Source of the DNA: Thiomicrorhabdus sp965602805
Lineage (GTDB): Bacteria > Pseudomonadota > Gammaproteobacteria > Thiomicrospirales > Thiomicrospiraceae
DNA length: 17,234 nucleotides
Direction: 5' to 3'
Assembly: GCA_965602805.1 (NCBI GenBank)
Contig: CBFCZK010000019.1
Span: 1 to 17,234 of the forward strand
This document shows positions 1 to 7,732 of the stretch, piece by piece (position 1 is the first letter of the stretch; each line of letters starts with the position of its first letter). The translations under genes and the position numbers were made by a program. The notes below the pieces were generated by a model. The model was not told the DNA's origin. It ran no database searches and saw nothing but the letters and a program-made list of their open reading frames with translations.

Positions 1-18
1 TCTGTAATAATCTGTTAC

Positions 19-187
19 CTATGTATCTGTATCACTCACACCCCGCTCAATCAATTGGCAATCTCTAAACTCATTCACTGAAATCCCAGAACTCGCTACG
101 CTCAAACACCTGGAATTTTTAATCGTTCTCTTCGTTAAGAGCTTTGCACAATTGCTTTCAAAGGGGAATTTGGCGTGGGGTTTTATT
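19..187. other. Structured, non-coding-looking element (imperfect long stem-loop)
   Basis: No gene is recognised here. Four short blocks pair in nested order across about 140 nt: ACCCC (40-44) with GGGGT (177-181), CAATTGGCAA (52-61) with TTGCACAATTG (144-154), CTCTAAAC (63-70) with GTTAAGAG (134-141), and AAATCCCAG (81-89) with CTGGAATTT (110-118). The pairing is imperfect and the apical loop holds CTCGCTACGCTC. A small hairpin CTCTT-cgtt-AAGAG lies at 129-141 and competes with block three. The minus strand is open without a stop over roughly 19-187 but has no ATG and matches no protein I know. It could be a degraded mobile element, a dispersed repeat or a structured RNA; the sequence alone does not decide. 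Confidence 0.35.
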
Positions 188-212
188 GTTCAGATAAACT
201 CAAGATTCTAAC

Positions 213-228
213 TGACCAGGCCTGGTCA
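213..228. repeat. Recurrent palindrome, copy 1
   Basis: This is a perfect 16-bp palindrome, TGACCAGGCCTGGTCA. Its 14-bp core GACCAGGCCTGGTC recurs at 14189-14202 and 17191-17204, and the inner 12 bp at 10083-10094. No T-tract follows on either strand, so it does not look like an intrinsic terminator. No gene 3' end is visible nearby within the window. The rest of 229-383 shows nothing I can assign. Confidence 0.75.
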
Positions 229-383
229 AACTAAAAGCTCTACAAAACCTAAATATTAGTATCCAAGCTCACGTGAAGCCTATAGAAAGAACCTGTGGTC
301 TATAAATATCAAAAGGCTTCTCAATCATTGATGAATAATTTGAGGGGTATTTAATTTTACTCCGAGCCAATTATTACAGCTCC

Positions 384-412
384 TTGCAAAGGTCAATATA
401 AACCTGTGTAAT
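384..412 (+). promoter_or_regulatory. Sigma70-like promoter of the TIR-like gene
   Basis: TTGCAA (384-389) and TGTAAT (407-412) are separated by 17 nt, matching the consensus -35 at 4 of 6 and -10 at 5 of 6. A transcript would begin near 419 and carry a Shine-Dalgarno (AAAAAGG, 436-442) six nt before the ATG at 449. This supports 449, not 500, as the original start. The prediction rests on sequence only. Confidence 0.5.
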
Positions 413-448
413 GAGCTAATGTGTTTTTATATTATAAAAAGGTAATTG

Positions 449-499
449 ATGTCTGACTTAAGTTCAAAAGAGAAATGAAAGTTTGAAGCCTATTTTGGA
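449..499 (+). other. Original 5' end of the TIR-like gene, interrupted by an in-frame TGA
   Basis: ATG at 449 is in frame with the ORF that starts at 500 and has a good Shine-Dalgarno (AAAAAGG, spacing 6). It reads MSDLSSKEK, then TGA at 476-478, then KFEAYFG, and runs into MASGYFLDFSN at 500. Proteins of this type, as I recall them, begin with a charged segment followed by a K-[LF]-E-x-[LY]-F-x-M-x-S-G-Y-x-L-D-F-S pattern, so the codons on both sides of the TGA look like genuine coding sequence. A CGA to TGA transition (Arg to stop) is the simplest single-base explanation; TGG to TGA is another. A sequencing error is also possible. Confidence 0.6.
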
Positions 500-1471
500 A
501 TGGCTAGTGGTTACTTTTTAGATTTTTCTAACAGTTCTCTCGAGAAATTTGTAGCAGACAGTGTAGATATTGAACTCTATTCAGAAAAGTACGACTTGGG
601 CTCGGGATCCAAAGCTAATCGAATGAGAGCTATTTGGGATTTAGAACCAAATCATTTGGTGGGTAAGTTGATTAGAGAAATTATCGAAGATGACGACGAC
701 AAAATTCTTTTTGATCCACATTGTAAGAAAAGAAATCAAGAATTAAGGGCGCACTGTTTACAAATAGTGCAACGGCTTGAAATGGGGGTACAGAACGGGA
801 ATGTCAATATAACTACACCTGCATTTATCCAGAGTAATACTCACCAGTCAACGTACCCACCAGTACCTCAGGTAAATGCAACCCATCAGCCACCATACCC
901 ACCAGTATCTCAGGTAAATGCAAACCGCCAGCCACCGTACCAATCAGCACCTAAGATAAATGCAACCCGAAATACAGAGGTTTTACTACCAATAGTACCC
1001 AAACCAACAACAAATACAGTAGTAAAAAAGAACAAAGTTTTTATTGTTCATGGGCATGATGAACTCGCAAAGGAGAAAGTGGCAAGGTTCATAGCTCAAG
1101 TTGGACTTGAGCCAGTTATACTGCACGAACAGGCAAGTTCAAGTAGAACAATTATTGAAAAAATTGAAGCTTACGCAGAACAAGTTTGTTTTGCAGTTGT
1201 GCTTTACACTCCGTGCGATCACGGCTCCAAAATTGGTATGCAAGAATTGTCGTCTAGAGCAAGGCAAAATGTTGTTTTTGAGCATGGTTATTTTATAGCT
1301 AAATTAGGCAGAGAAAATGTAACGGCAATTGTTAAAGGTTGCGTAGAAACTCCAAATGATTTTAGTGGTGTTGTTTATGTCAGCTTCGACGAAAGTGGTG
1401 CTTGGAAGCTTGATTTAGCTAAAGAAATGAAAGCATCGGGATGTAAAATAGATATAAATAATATTATTTAG
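500..1471 (+). CDS. TIR-like domain protein, probable defence effector, N-terminally shortened
   Basis: The 323-residue ORF has three parts. Residues 1-95 form an unidentified alpha/beta-looking domain with the pattern SGYFLDFSN and a later GSGSKANRMRAIW. Residues 114-155 are three 14-residue proline-rich repeats acting as a linker. Residues about 178-323 form a TIR-like domain of the kind found in CBASS/Pycsar TIR effectors (Cap12/PycTIR type): KVFIVHGHD, then RTIIEKIE, FAVVLYTPCD and RARQNVVFEHGYF. Glu261 in the last motif is the likely catalytic residue by analogy with NAD-hydrolysing TIR domains. The ATG at 500 has no convincing ribosome-binding site; a better start at 449 is blocked by TGA at 476. 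No cyclase, STING or other partner is visible, so either the partner lies upstream of the window or this is a stand-alone effector. The gene is A+T-rich compared with its neighbours (18 of 60 G+C at 1141-1200 against 29 of 60 at 16141-16200), suggesting acquisition by transfer. NADase activity and a defence role are inferences from the domain. Confidence 0.75.
   Translation: MASGYFLDFSNSSLEKFVADSVDIELYSEKYDLGSGSKANRMRAIWDLEPNHLVGKLIREIIEDDDDKILFDPHCKKRNQELRAHCLQIVQRLEMGVQNGNVNITTPAFIQSNTHQSTYPPVPQVNATHQPPYPPVSQVNANRQPPYQSAPKINATRNTEVLLPIVPKPTTNTVVKKNKVFIVHGHDELAKEKVARFIAQVGLEPVILHEQASSSRTIIEKIEAYAEQVCFAVVLYTPCDHGSKIGMQELSSRARQNVVFEHGYFIAKLGRENVTAIVKGCVETPNDFSGVVYVSFDESGAWKLDLAKEMKASGCKIDINNII
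839..964 (+). repeat. Three in-frame 42-bp tandem repeats (14-residue units)
   Basis: Units cover 839-880, 881-922 and 923-964 and encode THQSTYPPVPQVNA, THQPPYPPVSQVNA and NRQPPYQSAPKINA. The first two are close copies and the third is more diverged. The array lies exactly between the N-terminal and TIR-like domains, so it acts as a flexible proline/glutamine-rich linker whose copy number can change without breaking the frame. Confidence 0.9.
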
Positions 1472-1522
1472 AATTTTATACGAGAGTTTGTGAGCAATTT
1501 TTATAGCTCCTTATTTGGCAAT

Positions 1523-1559
1523 AAAAAAGCCCGCGAAGGAAAATCCTTGCGGGCTTTTT
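1523..1559. terminator. Bidirectional intrinsic terminator between TIR-like gene and gltD
   Basis: A hairpin pairs AAAAAGCCCGC-(G)-AAGGA with TCCTTGCGGGCTTTTT around an AAA loop, with one bulged G. There is an A-tract on the left and a T-tract on the right, so it can serve both the plus-strand gene ending at 1471 and the minus-strand gltD ending at 1622. Confidence 0.88.
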
Positions 1560-1563
1560 AAAA

Positions 1564-1580
1564 CCTGGAAAGTAACCAGG
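1564..1580. repeat. Hairpin with a degenerate copy of the ACCAGGCCTGGT arms
   Basis: CCTGG (1564-1568) pairs with CCAGG (1576-1580) around a seven-nt loop, and AACCAGGCCT at 1574-1583 matches two thirds of the recurrent palindrome. A further small hairpin, ACCCC/GGGGT, lies just beyond at about 1588-1602. These sit immediately 3' of gltD. Calling this a decayed family member is inference. Confidence 0.35.
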
Positions 1581-1621
1581 CCTTTATACCCCCTTGCGGG
1601 GTGTGGTCAGTTAGGAAAGAC

Positions 1622-3031
1622 TTAAACTTCTAAGAAGTCCAAAATCCCTTCACCCGCTGCACGACCTTCTGCAATCGCTTCAACCACCAAGCTTGAACCA
1701 CGAACCATATCACCACCGGCGAAAATCTTCGGGTTAGTCGTTTGGAAAGGGTACAGCGACTTGTCTGAAGCGACTACGCCGTTCCAGTTGTTGATTTGAA
1801 TATCAAAGTCTTTGAACCACTCAGGTGGATTTGGTTGGAAACCAAAGGCAACGATGACAGCGTCACAGTCGATGATGCGTTCAGACCCTTCAACCATCTC
1901 AGCGCGACGACGACCATTTTCATCTGGCTCGCCCATGCGGGTTTCGATGACTTTGATGCCTTCAACTTTACCGTTTCCAACGACTTCAACAGGCGCTAGG
2001 TTGAACATGAATTCAACGCCTTCTTCTTTAGCATTTTTCACTTCTGAGCGTGAACCAGGCATGTTCTCTTCATCACGACGGTAAACACAATAGACATTGT
2101 CTGCGCCTTGACGAATCGAGGTACGCGTACAATCCATGGTGGTATCTCCACCACCCAAAACAACGACTTTTTTGCCAGCCATGCTCACGAATGGTTCAGG
2201 TGACTGTTCCATCTTTAATTCGTGTTTAACGTTACCGATTAGGAAGTCTAGGGCTTTTTCAACACCAGGAAGGTCTTCACCAGGGAAACGACCAGCCATT
2301 GGCTTGTAAGTTCCCATGCCTAGGAAGACAGCATCGTATTCGTCTAGTAAGGTTTGAAATTGAATGTCTTTACCGATCTCTACGTTACAACGGAATTCAA
2401 TGCCCATGCCTTCAAGGATTTCACGACGACGGACAACGATGTCTTTGTCTAGCTTGAACTGTGGAATACCGAAGGTTAAAAGGCCACCAATTTCAGGCTG
2501 CTTTTCAAAGACGACAGGTTGAACACCGGCACGAATTAGGATGTCTGCCGCAGCGATTCCTGCTGGGCCTGCACCGATAATCGCGACTTTTTTATCTGTC
2601 TTAACGACGGTGTCCATTTTCGGAGTCCAGCCAGCAGCAAACGCGGTATCGGTGATGAACTTTTCAATTTGACCAATCGTAACGGCACCAAAGTTGGTGT
2701 CTTCTAGCGTACAAGCTTGCTCACACAGTCTATCTTGTGGGCAGATACGGCCACACATCTCTGGTAGTACGTTTGATTTGTGTGAAATCTCAACGGCTTC
2801 CATGATGTTACCTTCCGAGACTAGCTTTAACCAGTTTGGGATGTAGTTGTGAACAGGGCAGGCCACTTCGCAATATGGGTTACCACAGTGCAAGCAACGA
2901 TCAGCCTGTGCCATTGCATCTTCTAATACAAATGGCTTGTAGATTTCGTTGAACTCAACTCTACGTTCATTGGCTGCTTTCTTTTCAGGAAGCTGGCGGT
3001 TTAACTCTAAAAATTGTCTAACGTTTGGCAT
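1622..3031 (-). CDS. gltD: Glutamate synthase (NADPH) small subunit
   Basis: The 469-residue protein is the electron-input subunit of glutamate synthase. It oxidises NADPH through FAD and passes electrons to GltB, which makes two glutamates from glutamine and 2-oxoglutarate. The N-terminal segment carries the cysteine motifs of two [4Fe-4S] clusters: CLHCGNPYCEVACP (about residues 46-59) and CGRICPQDRLCEQAC (about 93-107). An FAD-binding GAGPAG motif follows at about 153-158, and an NADPH-binding segment VVVLGGGDTT at about 288-297. Length is normal for the family. The ATG at 3031 is preceded by GGAAGG at good spacing. It lies 23 nt downstream of gltB on the same strand, so the two are very likely one transcript ending at the terminator at 1523-1559. 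No damage is visible. Confidence 0.97.
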   Translation of the reverse strand: MPNVRQFLELNRQLPEKKAANERRVEFNEIYKPFVLEDAMAQADRCLHCGNPYCEVACPVHNYIPNWLKLVSEGNIMEAVEISHKSNVLPEMCGRICPQDRLCEQACTLEDTNFGAVTIGQIEKFITDTAFAAGWTPKMDTVVKTDKKVAIIGAGPAGIAAADILIRAGVQPVVFEKQPEIGGLLTFGIPQFKLDKDIVVRRREILEGMGIEFRCNVEIGKDIQFQTLLDEYDAVFLGMGTYKPMAGRFPGEDLPGVEKALDFLIGNVKHELKMEQSPEPFVSMAGKKVVVLGGGDTTMDCTRTSIRQGADNVYCVYRRDEENMPGSRSEVKNAKEEGVEFMFNLAPVEVVGNGKVEGIKVIETRMGEPDENGRRRAEMVEGSERIIDCDAVIVAFGFQPNPPEWFKDFDIQINNWNGVVASDKSLYPFQTTNPKIFAGGDMVRGSSLVVEAIAEGRAAGEGILDFLEV

Positions 3032-3054
3032 TTTTAAATTCCTTCCAGTTTCGC

Positions 3055-6000
3055 TTAGTCAGCGGCTTTTACAAATAGGTCAAATAAAGATTCAATGTCA
3101 ATTGAACGTGACTTAACGAGCCAGAAATTACCAATGTGAGCGCTGAAGTTTTTAAGCACTTCTTGACCCCATGGGCTGTTCGTTGCGGCAACATACTCTG
3201 TAATCAATGATTTTAGATAAACACGGTAGGCTTCTGTGTTTTCAGTGTCAACGCGCAGTGTTTCAACCATCTCTGGGTTGATGCGGTCAGGTACTGAACC
3301 GTTTTCATCTAAGATGAACGCCATGCCACCAGACATACCCGCACCAAAGTTAACGCCGACTTCACCTAAGCTGACAACCGTACCACCCGTCATGTACTCA
3401 CAACCGTGATCGCCAAGTCCTTCAAGGACGGCTACCGCGCCAGAGTTACGGACTGCGAAACGTTCGCCACCCGTACCGTTAGCAAATAATTTACCGCCAG
3501 TTGCACCGTATAAACAAGTGTTACCGACAATAGGAGTGTGCTTAGCTTCAAAGACGCTGTTAGCAGGTGGGCGAACAACGATGTTACCGCCAGCCATACC
3601 TTTACCAACGTAATCGTTTGCATCGCCTTCAAGGTTGAGGTTTAAACCGTCTACGTTGAATACACCAAATGACTGACCTGCAATACCTGTTAGGTTAAGC
3701 GTGATAGGGTTGGCTTTCATACCATTGTTACCGTAACGTTCTGCGATTTCACCTGCAACACGTGCGCCGATAGAGCGACCGGTGTTGACCAGTTCAAACT
3801 CAAAGGTGCCACCTGATTGCGCTTCAATAGCAGGCAGTGTTGCCTTAACCATAGCTTCTGCAATATCGCCTTTATCCCAAGGGTTGTTGCGCTTAACTTG
3901 TACAGTATGTGGTTTGTCAGCTGGCACGCCGCCATCTGTCATAAACGCACTTAAGTCGATGTTCTTCTGCTTTTCAGTCAGTGGTTCATCAATCATTTTC
4001 AATAGATCAACACGACCGACTAGCTCTTCAAGTGAACGTACCCCTAATTTAGACATCCACTCACGCGTCTCTTCTGCCATAAAGCGGAAGTAGTTCATGA
4101 CCATCTCAGGCATACCAATATAGTGTTCGTTACGCAGACGCTTATCTTGTGTTGCTACGCCCACGGCACAAGTGTTTAGGTGGCAGATACGTAGATACTT
4201 ACACCCTAATGCAATCATTGGAACGGTTCCGAAACCAAAGGTCTCAGCTCCAAGGATGGCTGCTTTAACAACATCTAGTCCTGTCTTCAATCCACCATCG
4301 GCTTGTAAGATAACCTGGCCACGTAGATCGTTAGCACGTAATACTTGATGCGCTTCTGCTAGACCCATTTCAAATGGGTTACCTGCATACTTAACAGAGG
4401 TCATTGGACTCGCTGCCGTTCCGCCATCGTAACCAGAGATGGTGATTAAATCAGCGTAAGCTTTAGCAACACCGGCGGCGATGGTTCCGACACCCGGTTC
4501 TGCAACCAATTTGACCGAGACTAATGCGTTAGGGTTAATCTGTTTTAGATCGTAGATAAGTTGTGCTAAATCTTCGATTGAGTAAATGTCGTGATGCGGA
4601 GGTGGTGAAATTAAAGTCACACCCGGTATCGAGTTACGTAACTTAGCAATGACCATGTCTACTTTGTGACCTGGTAGTTGTCCACCTTCTCCAGGCTTAG
4701 CGCCTTGAGCAACCTTAATCTGTAATACTTCAGCATTACGTAGGTAGTGTGCGGTGACGCCAAAACGTCCAGAAGCGATCTGCTTCACTTTAGACATTCT
4801 TTCCGTACCGTAACGTGCTGGATCTTCAGCCCCTTCACCTGAGTTAGAACGTGCGCCTAAACGGTTCATGGCGGTTGCTAACGATTCGTGTGCTTCAGGA
4901 GAGAGCGCGCCTAAAGAGATACCCGCAGAGTCAAAACGCTTGTAGATGGTTTCGACAGGTTCAACTTCATCAAGGGCCACAATCTCAATGCCCTCTTTAA
5001 ACGTGATTAAATCACGAATGGTCATCGCTGGACGATTGTTAACCAAGTCACGGAATTCGTTATATTTGTTTTGATCGTTTTTCTGTACTGCTTCACGGAT
5101 GCTGTCAACCACGGCTGGGTTAAATGCGTGGTATTCACCACCGTGAACATACTTGAATAGGCCACCTTGTTGCAACGGCTTACGTGGGTTGAATGCTTCC
5201 CACGCTAAACGACGTTGATCTAACTCTAGGTGTGCAAAGGTTGACCCTTCAATACGCGTTGGCGTGCCTTTAAAGCAAAGGTCAACAATCTCAGCCGTTA
5301 AACCAACGGCTTCAAAGAGTTGCGAACCACGGTAAGAGGCGATGGTTGAAATCCCCATCTTAGACAGGATTTTGAACAGTCCTTTGTTAATCGCTTTACG
5401 GTAGTTTGCAATATAAGCACTGACGGGCTTATCGCTGTTTAGCTCATTGGTACGACGCATATCTTGCATGCTTTCGTATGCTAAATATGGGAATACAGCC
5501 GTTGCACCGTAACCGATTAAGACGGCAAAGTGATGCGGATCACGTGCGGTTGCTGTTTGGACAATGATGTTTGATTCTGGACGCAGTCCTTCTTCAATTA
5601 GACGATGGTGAACAGCCCCCGTTGCCATTGAAGCAGGAATGGTTGTTTGGCCTTTTTGAATGCCTAAATCGCTGATGATAAGCAGGGTGTTTCCGTCTTG
5701 TACCGCTTTAACCGCTTGATCACAGACCGCAATAATGGCCGCTTTCATGTCGGTCTCTTCGTGGTTGTAATGCAGCGGAATGACTCTGTTTTGATAATCT
5801 TCATCAGGCATTGAAAGTAACTGGTCCATCATAGATGGGCTCAATACTGGCGAGTTCACTTCTAAACGGCGTGCATGTTCAGGGCCTTCTTCAAACATGT
5901 TTTGCTCACGACCAAAACAGGTGTTTAGAGACATAACGATATTTTCGCGAAGCGGATCAATAGGCGGGTTAGTCACCTGTGCAAACATCTGGCGGAAGTA

Positions 6001-7545
6001 GTCAAATACAGAGCGTGGCTTGTGAGAGAACACTGGCAGAGGGGCATCGTCACCCATAGAGACGGTCGCTTCCTGACCATCTTCTGCTAATACGCGAATA
6101 ACAGTATCACGCTCTTCAAAGGTGACTTGGAAGTACTTCTGATACATATCTGCTGTATCACGATCCCAACCTAAAGTCTCATCATCTTGCTCTAGCTTCT
6201 CTTCAATGTGCAGATAACCTTCATCCATCCACTTGCGGTAAGGCTTTGCATTTTTAAGTTGGTTATCAATTTCGTCTGGCTTGATAAGCGTTCCGTTCTC
6301 TAAATCAACGGCAATAACCTGTCCTGGCTTTAAACGACCTTTTTCAGCAACATCATCAGGTGAGTAGTTATAAACCCCGATTTCTGATGCAAACGTAATG
6401 TGACGATCTTTGGTGATGACGTAACGTGTTGGACGTAAACCGTTACGATCCACACCACAAATAGCATACTTACCGGTATTGATAACCATGCCCGCTGGTC
6501 CATCCCAAGGCTCCATGTGCATCGAGTTGTACTCTAAGAACGCTTTCTTATCGGGATCCATGTGGGGCATGTTCTGCCAGGCAGGCGGGACTAATAGACG
6601 TAAAGCCTGGAAGATGTGCATGTCGCCCATCATCAGCACTTCCATCATGTTATCAAGCGAGTTTGAGTCAGAGCCTGTTTGCGCTACCAGCGGTTTAAGA
6701 TCTGCTAAATCAGGTAGTAAAGGAGTTTCGAATTTGCTCTGGCGCGCTAACGCCCAGTTACGGTTTGCTTTAACGGTGTTTAACTCACCATTGTGCGCAA
6801 GAAAACGGAATGGCTGAGCCAGGCGCCACTGCGGAGAGGTGTTAGTTGAAAAGCGCTGGTGGTAAGAGATAGAAGAGGAGGCAAAGGCGTCATCTTGTAA
6901 ATCAAGGAAGTACGTCGCCAGCTCTTTAGGCATGACTAAGCCTTTATAAGCCAGTAGCTGGCTGTTTAAAGAGGCGATATAGAATACGTTATCGTTTGGT
7001 TCAATTTCCATCTCTACTTTACGACGTGCTGTAAAGAGTAAACGGTTGAATTCAGCTTCTGTCATGTCTGCAGGGGTATTTACAAATACCTGCTCAATCA
7101 AAGGCTCCATGCCTGCTGCTTGCTCACCTAAAACAGAAGAGTCAACCGGAACGGTACGCCAGCCCGCAATGATTAATCCTTTGTTGGTTAGCTTGCTTTC
7201 GAGTGCTTTACGCGCGGTTGCCGCTTTGTCTGCGTCTTGGTTTAGAAAAACCACTCCAGCTGCATAAATGTCTGTTAGCTTAAAGCCCGCTTTCGCCGCC
7301 GCCGCTTGTAAGAAGTCGCCAGGCTTCTTGATTAACAACCCACAACCATCTCCTGTGCAGCAATCGGCTGCAACACCACCACGATGGGTCATGTTCATAA
7401 GAGATTCAATCGCCGTTTGCACGACCCAGTGACTTGGTTTGTCGTCCATATTGGCGATCAAACCAAAACCACAGTTCTCTTTTTCGAACTCAGGAGAGTA
7501 AAGGCCTTTTAATTGTAGACCTGGTTGGGCTTGTAAGGGATTCAT
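3055..7545 (-). CDS. gltB: Glutamate synthase large subunit
   Basis: This is the catalytic subunit of NADPH-dependent glutamate synthase, 1496 residues from the ATG at 7545. The N-terminal glutaminase domain begins at KENCGFGLIA; Cys25 is the expected nucleophile, exposed after removal of a short propeptide. The FMN-binding synthase domain contains YDGGTAASP, and a 3Fe-4S motif C-x5-C-x4-C lies near residues 1115-1126 (CKYLRICHLNTC). The C-terminal domain is the glycine-rich beta-helix (GGTVVSLGEVGVNFGAGMSGG). The open frame extends upstream to a TTG at 7692, but that adds 49 residues unlike the family, and the TTG coincides with the -35 box of a good promoter. The ATG at 7545 has AGGAA about eight nt upstream and gives normal length. 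Start choice is my inference; identity is certain. Confidence 0.97.
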   Translation of the reverse strand: MNPLQAQPGLQLKGLYSPEFEKENCGFGLIANMDDKPSHWVVQTAIESLMNMTHRGGVAADCCTGDGCGLLIKKPGDFLQAAAAKAGFKLTDIYAAGVVFLNQDADKAATARKALESKLTNKGLIIAGWRTVPVDSSVLGEQAAGMEPLIEQVFVNTPADMTEAEFNRLLFTARRKVEMEIEPNDNVFYIASLNSQLLAYKGLVMPKELATYFLDLQDDAFASSSISYHQRFSTNTSPQWRLAQPFRFLAHNGELNTVKANRNWALARQSKFETPLLPDLADLKPLVAQTGSDSNSLDNMMEVLMMGDMHIFQALRLLVPPAWQNMPHMDPDKKAFLEYNSMHMEPWDGPAGMVINTGKYAICGVDRNGLRPTRYVITKDRHITFASEIGVYNYSPDDVAEKGRLKPGQVIAVDLENGTLIKPDEIDNQLKNAKPYRKWMDEGYLHIEEKLEQDDETLGWDRDTADMYQKYFQVTFEERDTVIRVLAEDGQEATVSMGDDAPLPVFSHKPRSVFDYFRQMFAQVTNPPIDPLRENIVMSLNTCFGREQNMFEEGPEHARRLEVNSPVLSPSMMDQLLSMPDEDYQNRVIPLHYNHEETDMKAAIIAVCDQAVKAVQDGNTLLIISDLGIQKGQTTIPASMATGAVHHRLIEEGLRPESNIIVQTATARDPHHFAVLIGYGATAVFPYLAYESMQDMRRTNELNSDKPVSAYIANYRKAINKGLFKILSKMGISTIASYRGSQLFEAVGLTAEIVDLCFKGTPTRIEGSTFAHLELDQRRLAWEAFNPRKPLQQGGLFKYVHGGEYHAFNPAVVDSIREAVQKNDQNKYNEFRDLVNNRPAMTIRDLITFKEGIEIVALDEVEPVETIYKRFDSAGISLGALSPEAHESLATAMNRLGARSNSGEGAEDPARYGTERMSKVKQIASGRFGVTAHYLRNAEVLQIKVAQGAKPGEGGQLPGHKVDMVIAKLRNSIPGVTLISPPPHHDIYSIEDLAQLIYDLKQINPNALVSVKLVAEPGVGTIAAGVAKAYADLITISGYDGGTAASPMTSVKYAGNPFEMGLAEAHQVLRANDLRGQVILQADGGLKTGLDVVKAAILGAETFGFGTVPMIALGCKYLRICHLNTCAVGVATQDKRLRNEHYIGMPEMVMNYFRFMAEETREWMSKLGVRSLEELVGRVDLLKMIDEPLTEKQKNIDLSAFMTDGGVPADKPHTVQVKRNNPWDKGDIAEAMVKATLPAIEAQSGGTFEFELVNTGRSIGARVAGEIAERYGNNGMKANPITLNLTGIAGQSFGVFNVDGLNLNLEGDANDYVGKGMAGGNIVVRPPANSVFEAKHTPIVGNTCLYGATGGKLFANGTGGERFAVRNSGAVAVLEGLGDHGCEYMTGGTVVSLGEVGVNFGAGMSGGMAFILDENGSVPDRINPEMVETLRVDTENTEAYRVYLKSLITEYVAATNSPWGQEVLKNFSAHIGNFWLVKSRSIDIESLFDLFVKAAD

Positions 7546-7662
7546 ATTCAGTTTCCTGTCTGTCATAGAGCCTGTAAAACGAGTGCCTGGCGATAAATAA
7601 CCAATTGTTTTACAAGGGAATTCTTTGTTTTTGACGTGTGTAAAGTACAAAAATAGCGCGAA

Positions 7663-7692
7663 ATTATACTTTATAGTGGCGTTTGGAATCAA
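7663..7692 (-). promoter_or_regulatory. Sigma70-like promoter of gltBD
   Basis: Read on the minus strand, TTGATT (7692-7687) and a perfect TATAAT (7668-7663) are separated by 18 nt. Transcription would begin near 7656, leaving a leader of about 110 nt before the gltB ATG at 7545. No clear attenuator, riboswitch or sigma54 -24/-12 pair was seen in the leader. Confidence 0.6.
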
Positions 7693-7732
7693 ATTTTACC
7701 ATCAATTAACTCTCTTCTAAATCTGTTTGCCG

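Noticed and set aside
40..190. Integron attC site
   Set aside because: The region folds like a long attC and has a suggestive loop, but the terminal RYYYAAC and GTTRRRY boxes are not found at the expected ends.
428..435. -10 box TATATTAT just before the ATG at 449
   Set aside because: Transcripts from it would start within or after the Shine-Dalgarno; the 384-412 promoter is better placed.
839..964. CRISPR-like array
   Set aside because: The repeats are contiguous, in frame and encode a protein linker; there are no spacers.
3782..4093. Open frame antisense to gltB
   Set aside because: It is a shadow of the conserved gltB coding sequence, with no ribosome-binding site or recognisable product; the same holds for other antisense frames in gltB, gltD, gpmI and cls.
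7546..7692. TTG-started N-terminal extension of GltB
   Set aside because: It overlaps a strong promoter, is unlike the family, and the ATG at 7545 has a good ribosome-binding site.
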